Shown here: positions 6,371-13,918 of the stretch, one piece after another
How the letters are laid out: every line of letters starts with the position of its first letter
Position numbering within the stretch: the first letter of the stretch is position 1
The notes under the pieces: model-generated
Told to the model about the DNA's origin: nothing
The model's database searches: none
Seen by the model: only the letters and a program-made list of their open reading frames with translations
Origin: Gammaproteobacteria bacterium
GTDB taxonomy: Bacteria > Pseudomonadota > Gammaproteobacteria > UBA12402
Reading direction: 5' to 3'
Assembly: GCA_028282395.1 (NCBI GenBank)
Contig: JANQHY010000317.1
Span: 1 to 19,365, forward strand
DNA length: 19,365 nt
Translations under genes and position numbers: made by a program

Positions 6371-7309
6371 ATGGTCAACATATACAAAAATCTTAAAAAT
6401 ATTGATATTAAAGGGACGCTAAATGATCCCAAACTTTTCGCTAGCGATAAAAAAGAAAAAAATGCGCTCTGGCTCCTAGTAAAAGATATCCCAGATGAAC
6501 ATGCACAAGATTTAGAAGAAGATCAACAACATACTATCAATGTCAATTTAATTGACTATTTTCTTGAAAGATTAGAAAGTGATAAACTTTTAACGGATGT
6601 GGAAAGTTTTGTATTACACTCTCTATTACCCGTACATTTCGATACTATTAGTGATAACGGAAAAACAGAGGCCGTGGTTAAACTACACGAGCTGAAAAAG
6701 CAAGAATTTCAAAAAGCTGGAAAAGAACTTCCTAAAGAATTAAAACCTGGCGAAAAAGCCCATCAACTACAAAGCGGTCTTGAAAAATACGCAGAAAACC
6801 CGACAGAATCGAATTTTTTTATCGGTATAAATAACCTAAGCAATGAAATTAACAAATCCCTGAAGGCGGCGAAAGCAAATCTTCCACCAAAATGGAAAAA
6901 TTTTGGCTGGCTTTCTTTCTTTAAAACTGAAGAAGAGATTAATGCAGAGATCAAAGTACGAACAGCGCCAGCAGATCTTAAAAAGTTGGATGAAATACGT
7001 GAAAATATGGCTAATCGGCAAAAAGTAGACAAAGAGAGTCAAAACCCCAATACTCTTCGCACCATTAAAGAGCTGCTCAAAGAGTACACAACCGATGATA
7101 ATAGTAAAACACTAGAACCCCTTCAGCAAGCCATTAACGAAAACAAAGAACGACAACCCTCATGGAAAACTTTTGACCATAATCAAAGTGCTCTACAAAC
7201 AGTCGGCATGATGCATCATTCGAAAGAAAATAAAGATAACAGAACAGACGATCTAAATGAAAGCTCTCTTACTACTCCCAATCCTACTCATCATCAAAAC
7301 GATGAATGA
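6371..7309 (+). CDS. Hydrophilic protein of unknown function (312 aa), effector-like
   Basis: I do not recognise a family. The product is soluble, rich in Lys, Glu, Asn and Gln, and has no signal peptide or membrane segment. Much of it reads as amphipathic helix (for example LIDYFLERLESDKLLTDVESF near residues 60-80 and LRTIKELLKEY near 230-240). The middle has an aromatic patch, PPKWKNFGWLSFFKTEEEI (about 177-195). The last 40 residues are polar and probably disordered, ending TTPNPTHHQNDE. The gene is visibly more AT-rich than its neighbours. GAGGAG precedes the ATG, and a strong promoter with a palindrome lies just upstream. This profile is compatible with a secreted effector in a host-associated bacterium, but nothing in the sequence proves secretion. 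It converges on dapB with a 14-bp gap. Confidence 0.75.
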   Translation: MVNIYKNLKNIDIKGTLNDPKLFASDKKEKNALWLLVKDIPDEHAQDLEEDQQHTINVNLIDYFLERLESDKLLTDVESFVLHSLLPVHFDTISDNGKTEAVVKLHELKKQEFQKAGKELPKELKPGEKAHQLQSGLEKYAENPTESNFFIGINNLSNEINKSLKAAKANLPPKWKNFGWLSFFKTEEEINAEIKVRTAPADLKKLDEIRENMANRQKVDKESQNPNTLRTIKELLKEYTTDDNSKTLEPLQQAINENKERQPSWKTFDHNQSALQTVGMMHHSKENKDNRTDDLNESSLTTPNPTHHQNDE

Positions 7310-7323
7310 TAACAAACGCTAAT

Positions 7324-8121
7324 TTACACCAATCCTAATACATCAAACATCGTGTAACAGCCAGGCACTGGCTGTTGCTGCCGCAACCAATCGAGTATCG
7401 GTATCACCCCTTTAGCAAACAGTTGGCGACTAAATGAAATATGTTTAAGCGATAACATCTCAACATCATTAGTAAAACTGATCTCATGTTCACCCGGCAG
7501 TTGGCCACTACGCTGGACACTCATACCAATATAGTTATCGGGGCGAGCACCTGCTTTGAGTTCACCAAAATCATACTGCACAGCGTGCTGGCGTAACTGC
7601 TCATCAACAATGGCTTGTGCCAATGCTGTGGCAGTACCGGAAGGAATATCAATTTTATGACGATGATGTTTTTCATGGATATCAATATCGTAATCCAATG
7701 GCAACGCGCTAGCCATTTTAATCGCAAGAAAACGCTGTAAACAGGCGCCTAAGCTAGTATTCGGTGCAATTACGACAGGAACTTTTTGGCACAGCTGTTC
7801 AAGCAGCGCCTGTTGCTCACCTTCACGCTGCCAACCCGTCGTGCAGATAACCAGCGGCTTTTCTAATGATACGGCTGTGCGTAATAGCTCACTCACTAAT
7901 GTTGCCGTAGAGAAATCGACAATATACTCACTGTTAGCAAATAATTCTGACAGCTGCGGCAATAGTTGATAATCCTGCCCAACATCTTTTGCGTGGTTAC
8001 GCGCAAAGCCATATTTGACCTGATAATTGTCACTACTATTAAGCGTTTCCGCCAGTAATTTCCCCATCCGTCCAGTGATGCCAATAATACCCACTGCTGT
8101 GCGTGACTTTGTCATATTCAT
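7324..8121 (-). CDS. dapB: 4-hydroxy-tetrahydrodipicolinate reductase
   Basis: Reduces hydroxy-tetrahydrodipicolinate to tetrahydrodipicolinate with NAD(P)H, supplying diaminopimelate for peptidoglycan and lysine; cytoplasmic. The 265 residues carry the dinucleotide loop GIIGITGRMG (about 11-20), VDFSTA, CTTGW (usually GTTGx), APNTSLG, and the catalytic signature EKHHRHKIDIPSGTA (150-164), in which His152 and Lys156 correspond to the E. coli proton donor pair. Length is slightly shorter than E. coli DapB. The ATG at 8121 has AGGA 5 bases upstream; an in-frame ATG two codons later would leave 11 bases, so either is possible. It follows the pseudopilin gene after 26 bp on the same strand, so the two are probably cotranscribed. 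lysC and asd lie about 2.3 kb away on the same strand. Confidence 0.95.
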   Translation of the reverse strand: MNMTKSRTAVGIIGITGRMGKLLAETLNSSDNYQVKYGFARNHAKDVGQDYQLLPQLSELFANSEYIVDFSTATLVSELLRTAVSLEKPLVICTTGWQREGEQQALLEQLCQKVPVVIAPNTSLGACLQRFLAIKMASALPLDYDIDIHEKHHRHKIDIPSGTATALAQAIVDEQLRQHAVQYDFGELKAGARPDNYIGMSVQRSGQLPGEHEISFTNDVEMLSLKHISFSRQLFAKGVIPILDWLRQQQPVPGCYTMFDVLGLV

Positions 8122-8147
8122 TTTTTTCCTAACCGGTGTCTCTGTTG

Positions 8148-8624
8148 TTAATGGCTAAAAAGTAGCACAGCACTGTTGCCGGTGCAATAATCTTCTATTC
8201 TTACTCTGCCCGACTGGCTTACTACTAACTTCTCAACTGTCTGGCCATTTTTATTGAGATAACGAAAGGTGCCATTCTGATTAGCCGTAAACCCTTGTGA
8301 CGTAAACGCCAAATAGTTGTAACCTGGAAAACTGCTCCACTCAATTCGTGCAGCACGACTGTGCACGGAAAACTGTTTGACCACCCGCCCGCCGATCGTT
8401 ACCACATAACCCTGCTGCCACTGTCCTAATGGCTGCAGACGGGCAGTTTTATTCTGATAAATTGCCATGCTACGCGTATAATTAATGGCGCGACGCAACT
8501 GCATCATTTCACGCGTAGCACTGCTGAAGTCATTGACGCTTAGCCATGAAGGCAGCACCAATGCTGTTAATAGCATGATCAGCAGTAGAACGACAACAAG
8601 CTCTAACAAAGTAAACGCTTTCAT
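8148..8624 (-). CDS. GspH/FimT-like minor pseudopilin
   Basis: A 158-residue protein with a class III (prepilin) signal: MKA|FTLLELVVVLLLIMLL, including Phe+1 and the required Glu+5 of the mature protein, followed by a hydrophobic helix to about residue 25. Then comes an amphipathic helix (REMMQLRRAINYTRSMAIYQN) and a beta-rich C-terminal domain with WQQGYVV, as in GspH/FimT minor pilins of type II secretion and type IV pili. The leader is only three residues and ends in Ala where Gly is usual. One Cys (EDYCTGN) lies near the end. No other pilus or secretion gene is nearby; the gene is paired with dapB. AGGAG lies 11 bases upstream and no earlier in-frame start is seen. Confidence 0.82.
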   Translation of the reverse strand: MKAFTLLELVVVLLLIMLLTALVLPSWLSVNDFSSATREMMQLRRAINYTRSMAIYQNKTARLQPLGQWQQGYVVTIGGRVVKQFSVHSRAARIEWSSFPGYNYLAFTSQGFTANQNGTFRYLNKNGQTVEKLVVSQSGRVRIEDYCTGNSAVLLFSH

Positions 8625-8696
8625 GATATGATGCTCTCCTGAAAATATGATGATAAGGAGCGATGTCGAAATAACGTTCCGAAGTAGGAGGTAACC

Positions 8697-10337
8697 ATGT
8701 CACAACTAACTATTGCCTTTGCACAATTTAACTCCACCGTGGGTGATATCGATAACAACAGTAATAAAATCATTAAACTGGCTCAACAAGCACGCGACCA
8801 GATGAAGGCTGATGTTATTGTTTTCCATGAGCTGGCAATCCCCGGTTACCCACCTGAGGATCTACTTTACCATCAGGATTTTTATAATCAGATTCAGCAG
8901 GCGCTACAACGTATCATGAATGAAACTCAAGGTATTGATGTCATCGTTGGCTATGCTGAAGCCACTGGCAAAGTGGAAAATCCACTCACCAAAACCCGTT
9001 TTAATAGTATCGCTTGGATTCGCGACAACAAAATTATCGCCAACTACCATAAACAGTGTCTACCCAACTATTCAGTTTTTGATGAACGGCGCTACTTTCA
9101 TCCCGGCAGCGGCAGTATGGTTGTTGACCTTAAAGAGAAAAAAATCGGGCTACTTATCTGTGAAGATATCTGGCACCGTGAACCGATTAACCAAGTGAAA
9201 GAAGCCGGTGCTGAACTACTGATTGTACCAAATGCTTCACCGTTTGCCATCGGTAAACGCGAAACGCGGCGAGAAATGCTTAGTAAACATGCGAAACAGC
9301 ATCAACTTCCGATTGTCTATGTCAATCAGGTTGGTGGCCATGATGAACTGCTCTTTGATGGTGGTAGCATCATACTTGACCGTCATGGTGATATCTGTCA
9401 CTCCCTGCCACAATACGAAGAGGGACTCGCTGCATTGACTATCGATAAGGCCGGAAATATTCTTAAACAGCGTAACCTGCCCAAGCCGCTATCCAGCGAT
9501 GCTGAACTTTATCAGGCATTAGTATTAGGTACCCGTGATTATGTTCATAAAAGCGGTTTTCAGAGTGCCTTAGTCGGCCTTTCTGGTGGTATCGATTCTG
9601 CCCTGACACTGGCTATTGCTACTGATGCGCTTGGGAAAGAGAATGTTACCGCTGTCTTTATGCCTTCTGACTACACGGCGGAAATTAGTAAAAGCGGTGC
9701 AATGGAAGAGGTCGAAGCATTAGGTGTCAACTACTACACTTTACCGATTCATAACCTATTTAATCAGTATCTATCAACGCTTGATGAGGTTTTTGCCGGT
9801 ACCGACACTGACACTAGCGAAGAGAACTTACAGGCACGCACTCGCGGCACACTGTTGATGGCTATCGCTAATAAACGCCGCCAAATAGTACTTGTAACTG
9901 GCAATAAAAGTGAATTTGCTGTTGGTTATGCTACCCTCTATGGCGATATGGCTGGTGGCTTTGCCGTTCTCAAGGATCTCTATAAAACGCAAGTTTACCA
10001 AATGGCGCGCTACCGCAATACCTTGTCAGCAGTAATTCCACAATCTGTGATTGATCGTCCACCGTCAGCAGAATTAGCACCTGGACAGAAAGATGAGGAT
10101 ACCCTGCCCCCTTATGATATTCTCGATGCTATTTTAAAGCAGTATGTTGAAGAGAACGGCAGTATTGAGTCTATCATTGCGAATGGTTTTGATGCTGATG
10201 TAGTCAGACAGGTCATTGCTATGGTAATTCACAGTGAATATAAACGCCGCCAAGCTCCGCCAGGCACGCGCGTTAGTAATAAAGCATTTGGCCGTGACTG
10301 GCGCTATCCAATTACATCGCGTTATCAGCCACGTTAG
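8697..10337 (+). CDS. nadE: Glutamine-dependent NAD+ synthetase
   Basis: Converts nicotinate adenine dinucleotide to NAD+ using ATP and ammonia from glutamine; final step of NAD synthesis, cytoplasmic. The 546 residues hold two domains. The N-terminal nitrilase-type amidase (about 1-250) has a Glu-Lys-Cys triad readable as FHELAIPGYPPEDLL (Glu45), HKQCLPNYSVFDERR (Lys119) and LLICEDIW (Cys155). The C-terminal synthetase (about 270-546) has the ATP-pyrophosphatase loop LSGGIDSALT (296-301) and GNKSEFAVGYATLYGDMAGG. It ends with FGRDWRYPI, usual for this family. Length is as expected for the bacterial two-domain form. The ATG is preceded by a strong AGGAGG. It is divergent from the pseudopilin-dapB unit (72 bp between) and converges on the omp gene with a 6-bp gap. 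Confidence 0.96.
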   Translation: MSQLTIAFAQFNSTVGDIDNNSNKIIKLAQQARDQMKADVIVFHELAIPGYPPEDLLYHQDFYNQIQQALQRIMNETQGIDVIVGYAEATGKVENPLTKTRFNSIAWIRDNKIIANYHKQCLPNYSVFDERRYFHPGSGSMVVDLKEKKIGLLICEDIWHREPINQVKEAGAELLIVPNASPFAIGKRETRREMLSKHAKQHQLPIVYVNQVGGHDELLFDGGSIILDRHGDICHSLPQYEEGLAALTIDKAGNILKQRNLPKPLSSDAELYQALVLGTRDYVHKSGFQSALVGLSGGIDSALTLAIATDALGKENVTAVFMPSDYTAEISKSGAMEEVEALGVNYYTLPIHNLFNQYLSTLDEVFAGTDTDTSEENLQARTRGTLLMAIANKRRQIVLVTGNKSEFAVGYATLYGDMAGGFAVLKDLYKTQVYQMARYRNTLSAVIPQSVIDRPPSAELAPGQKDEDTLPPYDILDAILKQYVEENGSIESIIANGFDADVVRQVIAMVIHSEYKRRQAPPGTRVSNKAFGRDWRYPITSRYQPR

Positions 10338-10343
10338 AGGCTT

Positions 10344-11177
10344 TTAATGACGATAATGGCGAATCTCTGACTGTGAAGCACCTACTGATGGAGGTGCCTC
10401 CTCTTTAGTGACGCCTCCTCCAGCACCAACAACAATCACACCACCATGCTCGTCATCTGACGGTGCAGCGCTACCACTACTATCAGTAGCGGCACTAGTA
10501 CTAGTGTCGGTAGTAGAACCATCGTCATCAAGACCAACTGTAATGATGCCCTCATCATCGGCCTGACTTTTTGACTGGGTTGACTCTGCTGCTTGCCGAC
10601 CAGAGCCGGTAATTCTACTAAAATCAACCGGTATACGGAAAAGGAAAAAGCTGATGCCGACATTAGCCGTAATATCATTCTTGCCGCCTACTGGCGTATA
10701 GAGATCACGCACGCCAACAAAGAGAGATGCGGTCTGATCAAGAAAATACTCCAATCCACCACCAGCAGAAAAATTGGCCTGAACTGAAGCATCATTATGG
10801 TGAGGGTGATCCAATACCATTGTTCCTAAACCAGCAACAATGTAGGGCTCAACGCGCCAATGGGGAAACAGATAATAGAACCCATCACCACTATAAAGCA
10901 TACCGTGACCACTTTTAGCGCCGCCTTTGCGTCTATTCGCATTAAAGCCACCGAGCCTAAATTGTATGCGCCAATGGTTATCAACATAGTAGCCAAGGGC
11001 AACATTTGGTAACCAATTGCTATTGAGGTCACGCTTACTATCAAACCAGGCGTAACCTAGCGCTGGAGATAGCGCAACCTTAGCCTGGTTAGCCGCAGGA
11101 ATCGCCACAGCCTGCAATGCAACAACCGACAACAGTACTGCCAATGTCCCTCGTATCAATCCATGCCACTTTATCAC
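10344..11177 (-). CDS. OmpA-like outer-membrane barrel with an acidic low-complexity tail
   Basis: A 277-residue envelope protein. Residues 1 to about 25 are a signal peptide ending AVA. Residues about 30-185 read as an eight-stranded OmpA-type barrel: LSPALGYAWFDSKRDLN, NVALGYYVDNHWRIQF, FYYLFPHWRVEPYIVAGLG, ANFSAGGGLEYFLDQTASLFVGVRDLY and a terminal NVGISFFLF. In related proteins an OmpA peptidoglycan-binding domain normally follows; here it is absent. Instead there is a tail of about 90 residues rich in Ser, Thr, Asp and Gly with two similar motifs, DDEGIITVG and DDEHGGVIVVG. The protein starts at GTG (11177), with AGGGG about 11 bases upstream, and its upstream promoter supports this. Role is probably structural or surface-related; the tail function is unknown. 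Confidence 0.82.
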   Translation of the reverse strand: MIKWHGLIRGTLAVLLSVVALQAVAIPAANQAKVALSPALGYAWFDSKRDLNSNWLPNVALGYYVDNHWRIQFRLGGFNANRRKGGAKSGHGMLYSGDGFYYLFPHWRVEPYIVAGLGTMVLDHPHHNDASVQANFSAGGGLEYFLDQTASLFVGVRDLYTPVGGKNDITANVGISFFLFRIPVDFSRITGSGRQAAESTQSKSQADDEGIITVGLDDDGSTTDTSTSAATDSSGSAAPSDDEHGGVIVVGAGGGVTKEEAPPSVGASQSEIRHYRH

Positions 11178-11208
11178 AATGCTGTTAACCCCTGAAAATC
11201 TGTTTACA

Positions 11209-11225
11209 TGTTACTGATTGTAACA
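11209..11225. promoter_or_regulatory. Inverted repeat overlapping the omp -10 box (operator candidate)
   Basis: TGTTAC and GTAACA are perfect inverted 6-mers around TGATT. The site covers the predicted -10 box of the omp promoter (11217-11222), where a bound regulator would block RNA polymerase. Confidence 0.4.
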
Positions 11226-11244
11226 GAAATCATCATGATGCCAA
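11217..11244 (-). promoter_or_regulatory. Sigma70-type promoter of the OmpA-like gene
   Basis: On the minus strand TTGGCA (11239-11244), a 16-base spacer and TACAAT (11217-11222), each one mismatch from consensus. Transcription would start near 11210, about 33 bases upstream of the GTG start codon. Confidence 0.6.
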
Positions 11245-11295
11245 TCCCCTGCTTCAGCAACTGGAAAAGCAGCATTTATTGGTAATCTCCCATTC

Positions 11296-11311
11296 GCCCC
11301 AGCAGTGGGGC
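11296..11311. promoter_or_regulatory. GC-rich inverted repeat upstream of the deg promoter
   Basis: GCCCCA-GCAG-TGGGGC is a perfect 6-bp inverted repeat, 6 bases before the -35 hexamer of the deg promoter. No T-tract follows on either strand, so it is more likely a protein-binding site than a terminator. The binding protein is unknown. Confidence 0.35.
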
Positions 11312-11317
11312 AATACT

Positions 11318-11346
11318 TTGACAATCGCGTGAAACTGCCGTACCAT
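11318..11346 (+). promoter_or_regulatory. Candidate promoter of the deg-RND operon
   Basis: A perfect TTGACA (11318-11323), 17-base spacer and TACCAT (11341-11346, four of six consensus bases). Transcription would start near 11353, giving a leader of about 36 bases. I looked for a sigmaE-type GGAACTT/TCTGA pair, common before deg genes, and saw no convincing one. Confidence 0.5.
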
Positions 11347-11388
11347 CGGTGAGTTAACGATAAGCTGGGAAATTTTAAGAGTATCACC

Positions 11389-12804
11389 ATGAAACAGATC
11401 CTATTAATCGCTAAAGCAGCCTTCTCTATTACACTACTTGCTAGCATGCTATTAGTCATTACACCGGCACAAGCTGAAATCCCTATCCAAAAAATGGCAC
11501 AGCAAAATACGATTGCGCCCATGCTACGTAAAACCATGCCAGCGGTGGTTAGTCTGCTGGTCCAGGGCGAAGTAACGCCCAATCAAGACCCCTTTCGCAA
11601 ACATGCACAGGAACTGCAACCAGAGAAAAAAGAGGACTCACATTCGCACAAAACACCACAAATTGATATTAATGGTAACAAATTCGTAGCTGCCGGTTCA
11701 GGTGTTATCATTGATGCCGATAAAGGGTTAATTGTCACCAATGCACATGTTGTTGACCAGGCAAAATCGATATTAGTAACACTTTCTGATGGGCGTCGCT
11801 TCCTTGCCCATAAAATAGGCAATGATGATGCACATGATGTCGCACTTTTGGCAATCAAAGCGAAACACCTCACTGCGCTATCGTTTGGTGACTCGAGTAA
11901 ACTACAAATTGGTGATTTCGTTGCCGCTATTGGTAGTCCGTTTAATTTAAAGCAGACCGTTACCTCTGGAATTATTAGCGCTTTACATCGTAGTGGTATT
12001 GGTATCGAAGGCTTTGAGAATTTTATTCAAACTGATGCACCGATCAATCCAGGTAATTCAGGTGGTGCACTGGTAAATATGTCTGGCCAACTAATCGGCA
12101 TCAATACAGCCATGATCGCGCCACATGATGGTGGTAATGTTGGCATTGGCTTGGCTATTCCTGCTAATACTGTAGAAGACGTGGTAGAACAACTACTCAA
12201 ATATGGCAAAGTCAAACGCGGCATGCTTGGGGTACAGATACAGACACTCACGCCTAACCTTGCGATCTCATTTGGTCTACCGCAACAGAAAGGCGCTATC
12301 GTCACCTTTGTTGTACCGTTCTCAGCGGGTGATAAAGCTGGACTAAAACCAGGTGATATTATCATCGCAGCGAATGGCGATAAAATTGAAACTGCAGCAG
12401 AGATTAAAAACCAGGTAGGATTATTACGTATCGGCTCAAAAGTGAATATCACGTTCATCCGTAATCGCAAAACGCTGCATCGTACTGCCACCATTACTAA
12501 TAACAGTGACAGCAAAAATGCAATGCGTGAAAACCATCCTTTCCTTTATGGTGTCACGACACGCAATATCACCCTAAGCAATCCCGAGCTTGGCGAAGTA
12601 AGTGGCACAGAGGTAACGTATGTTAATTATGACAGTCCAGCCTGGATCTCCGATCTGCGTCCAGGTGATATTATCGTCTCAGTGAACAATCAACCTATCC
12701 ACAATATCACTGAACTGGCACATGCCGTCAAAGAGAATCAACATGAAGAACTGCTGCTAAACGTATTGCGTGGTAACGGTTATTTCTTTATAGTCATCCA
12801 TTAA
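11389..12804 (+). CDS. degQ: Periplasmic Deg/Do family serine endoprotease
   Basis: Envelope quality-control protease and chaperone that degrades misfolded periplasmic and outer-membrane proteins. The 471 residues start with a signal peptide (to about Ala29, TPAQA). The trypsin-like domain shows the full catalytic triad: TNAHVV (His120), AHDVALL (Asp150) and GNSGGALV (Ser224). Two PDZ domains follow: about 255-345 (RGMLGVQIQTLTP, then AGLKPGDIIIAANG) and about 375-465 (SPAWISDLRPGDIIVSVN). The end, LLNVLRGNGYFF, parallels the DegQ C-terminus. The Q-linker between residues 61 and 99 is His/Lys-rich and moderate in length, so DegQ versus DegP cannot be settled from sequence. It leads a four-gene plus-strand cluster, 33 bp before the RND adaptor, and is divergent from the OmpA-like gene, a plausible substrate. 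Confidence 0.93.
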   Translation: MKQILLIAKAAFSITLLASMLLVITPAQAEIPIQKMAQQNTIAPMLRKTMPAVVSLLVQGEVTPNQDPFRKHAQELQPEKKEDSHSHKTPQIDINGNKFVAAGSGVIIDADKGLIVTNAHVVDQAKSILVTLSDGRRFLAHKIGNDDAHDVALLAIKAKHLTALSFGDSSKLQIGDFVAAIGSPFNLKQTVTSGIISALHRSGIGIEGFENFIQTDAPINPGNSGGALVNMSGQLIGINTAMIAPHDGGNVGIGLAIPANTVEDVVEQLLKYGKVKRGMLGVQIQTLTPNLAISFGLPQQKGAIVTFVVPFSAGDKAGLKPGDIIIAANGDKIETAAEIKNQVGLLRIGSKVNITFIRNRKTLHRTATITNNSDSKNAMRENHPFLYGVTTRNITLSNPELGEVSGTEVTYVNYDSPAWISDLRPGDIIVSVNNQPIHNITELAHAVKENQHEELLLNVLRGNGYFFIVIH

Positions 12805-12837
12805 TATTCATAAACCGGTCGGGAGAAGAGAAAGCTG

Positions 12838-13914
12838 ATGAAAAAAATAGTACGCGTGGGGCTTATTATGCTCCTGCCATTTGCACTACTACCCAGTGTA
12901 GCCAGCGCTAAAAAACTTGAGATTCCACGATTGCCGCCAGTGGTAATCACTACCCAGGCAAAGCAGATTGATTGGCAGCCCTCACTGCAAGCAATTGGCA
13001 CCCTCACCGCTTATAACGGCACCATGATCAGTGCTGAAGCCAGTGGCCGCGTGACTAAACTCTACTTCAAATCGGGCCAATCTATTGAGAAAGGCCAACC
13101 GATTATCGAAATCTTCCCCGATATGGTGCAGGCAACACTGACACAGAATCAAGCCAACCTTAAACTGAACAAACTCACCTATGAACGTGAGAAAAAGCTG
13201 GCTGAACGCAATTTTGCTGCTCAATCAACACTTGATGAAGCAAAAGCCGATGTTGATGTGAGTCAAGCCAAAGTGGCGTCATCGCAGGCACAATTAAAAC
13301 AGTATATCCTTAAAGCACCCTTTTCTGGCAAACTTGGTTTACGTTTAGTTAGTCTTGGTCAATACCTGACAATAGGCGAACCCATTGTCAACCTACAGAG
13401 TATTGATCCTCTCCGTGTTGATTTTAGTGTGCCCGGCAACTACCTCGGCATGATAAAAGTGGGCGAGAAAATCACTGTTACCAGCCGCGCCTACCCAGGT
13501 GAGAAGTTTATTGGCGAAATCTATGCTACCGACTCGAGTATCGATTCAAGCACGCGAATGCTCGGTGTACGCGCCTCAATCCCTAACCACAGTAATAAAC
13601 TGCTACCAGGTGCTTTCGTCAATGTCACTCTTGATCTCGAGCAACCAGAACCCGCCGTAGTTATTCCAACGACGGCAATACTCTATGCTCGTCAAGGTAG
13701 TTATGTTTATCTGCTAAATGACAAACAGGTAGCTAAACAGCAGTTCATCACGCCTGGTGAAGAGCTTGATCATAATCGCACCATTGTCATGAGAGGATTA
13801 GCACCTGGCGACACCATCATTGCCCAAGGGCAAATTAAAGTTAAGCCCGGTGATAAAGTCTTAACCCAGGCACAAGCGGATACAATGATGAATAAGAAAT
13901 CGAAGAAGAGGTAA
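12838..13914 (+). CDS. RND efflux periplasmic adaptor (membrane fusion protein)
   Basis: Links an inner-membrane RND pump to an outer-membrane channel. The 358 residues begin with a signal sequence ending VASA (about residue 24), with no lipobox Cys, so anchoring is by other means or absent. The lipoyl/barrel-sandwich halves are visible at about 60-90 (ISAEASGRVTKLYFKSGQSIEKGQPIIEI) and 150-180 (LKAPFSGKLGLRLVSLGQYL). Between them is an alpha-hairpin with LTYEREKKLAERNFAAQSTLDEA. The beta-barrel (about 190-265) includes LLPGAFVNVTL and the membrane-proximal domain PAVVIPTTAILYARQGSYVYL. The C-terminus is basic (NKKSKKR). It resembles the MexH/MdtA-type group. The stop is 4 bp from the pump gene start, so the two are cotranscribed. 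Confidence 0.92.
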   Translation: MKKIVRVGLIMLLPFALLPSVASAKKLEIPRLPPVVITTQAKQIDWQPSLQAIGTLTAYNGTMISAEASGRVTKLYFKSGQSIEKGQPIIEIFPDMVQATLTQNQANLKLNKLTYEREKKLAERNFAAQSTLDEAKADVDVSQAKVASSQAQLKQYILKAPFSGKLGLRLVSLGQYLTIGEPIVNLQSIDPLRVDFSVPGNYLGMIKVGEKITVTSRAYPGEKFIGEIYATDSSIDSSTRMLGVRASIPNHSNKLLPGAFVNVTLDLEQPEPAVVIPTTAILYARQGSYVYLLNDKQVAKQQFITPGEELDHNRTIVMRGLAPGDTIIAQGQIKVKPGDKVLTQAQADTMMNKKSKKR

Positions 13915-13918
13915 TTGC

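Noticed and set aside
8654..8671. Possible minimal leader ORF (Met-Ser-Lys-stop) with its own AAGGAG before nadE
   Set aside because: Three codons with no attenuation-like hairpins around it; probably chance.
10325..10350. AGCC...GGCT with TTTTA at the nadE end as a terminator
   Set aside because: Only a 4-bp stem with an 8-base loop; too weak to call.
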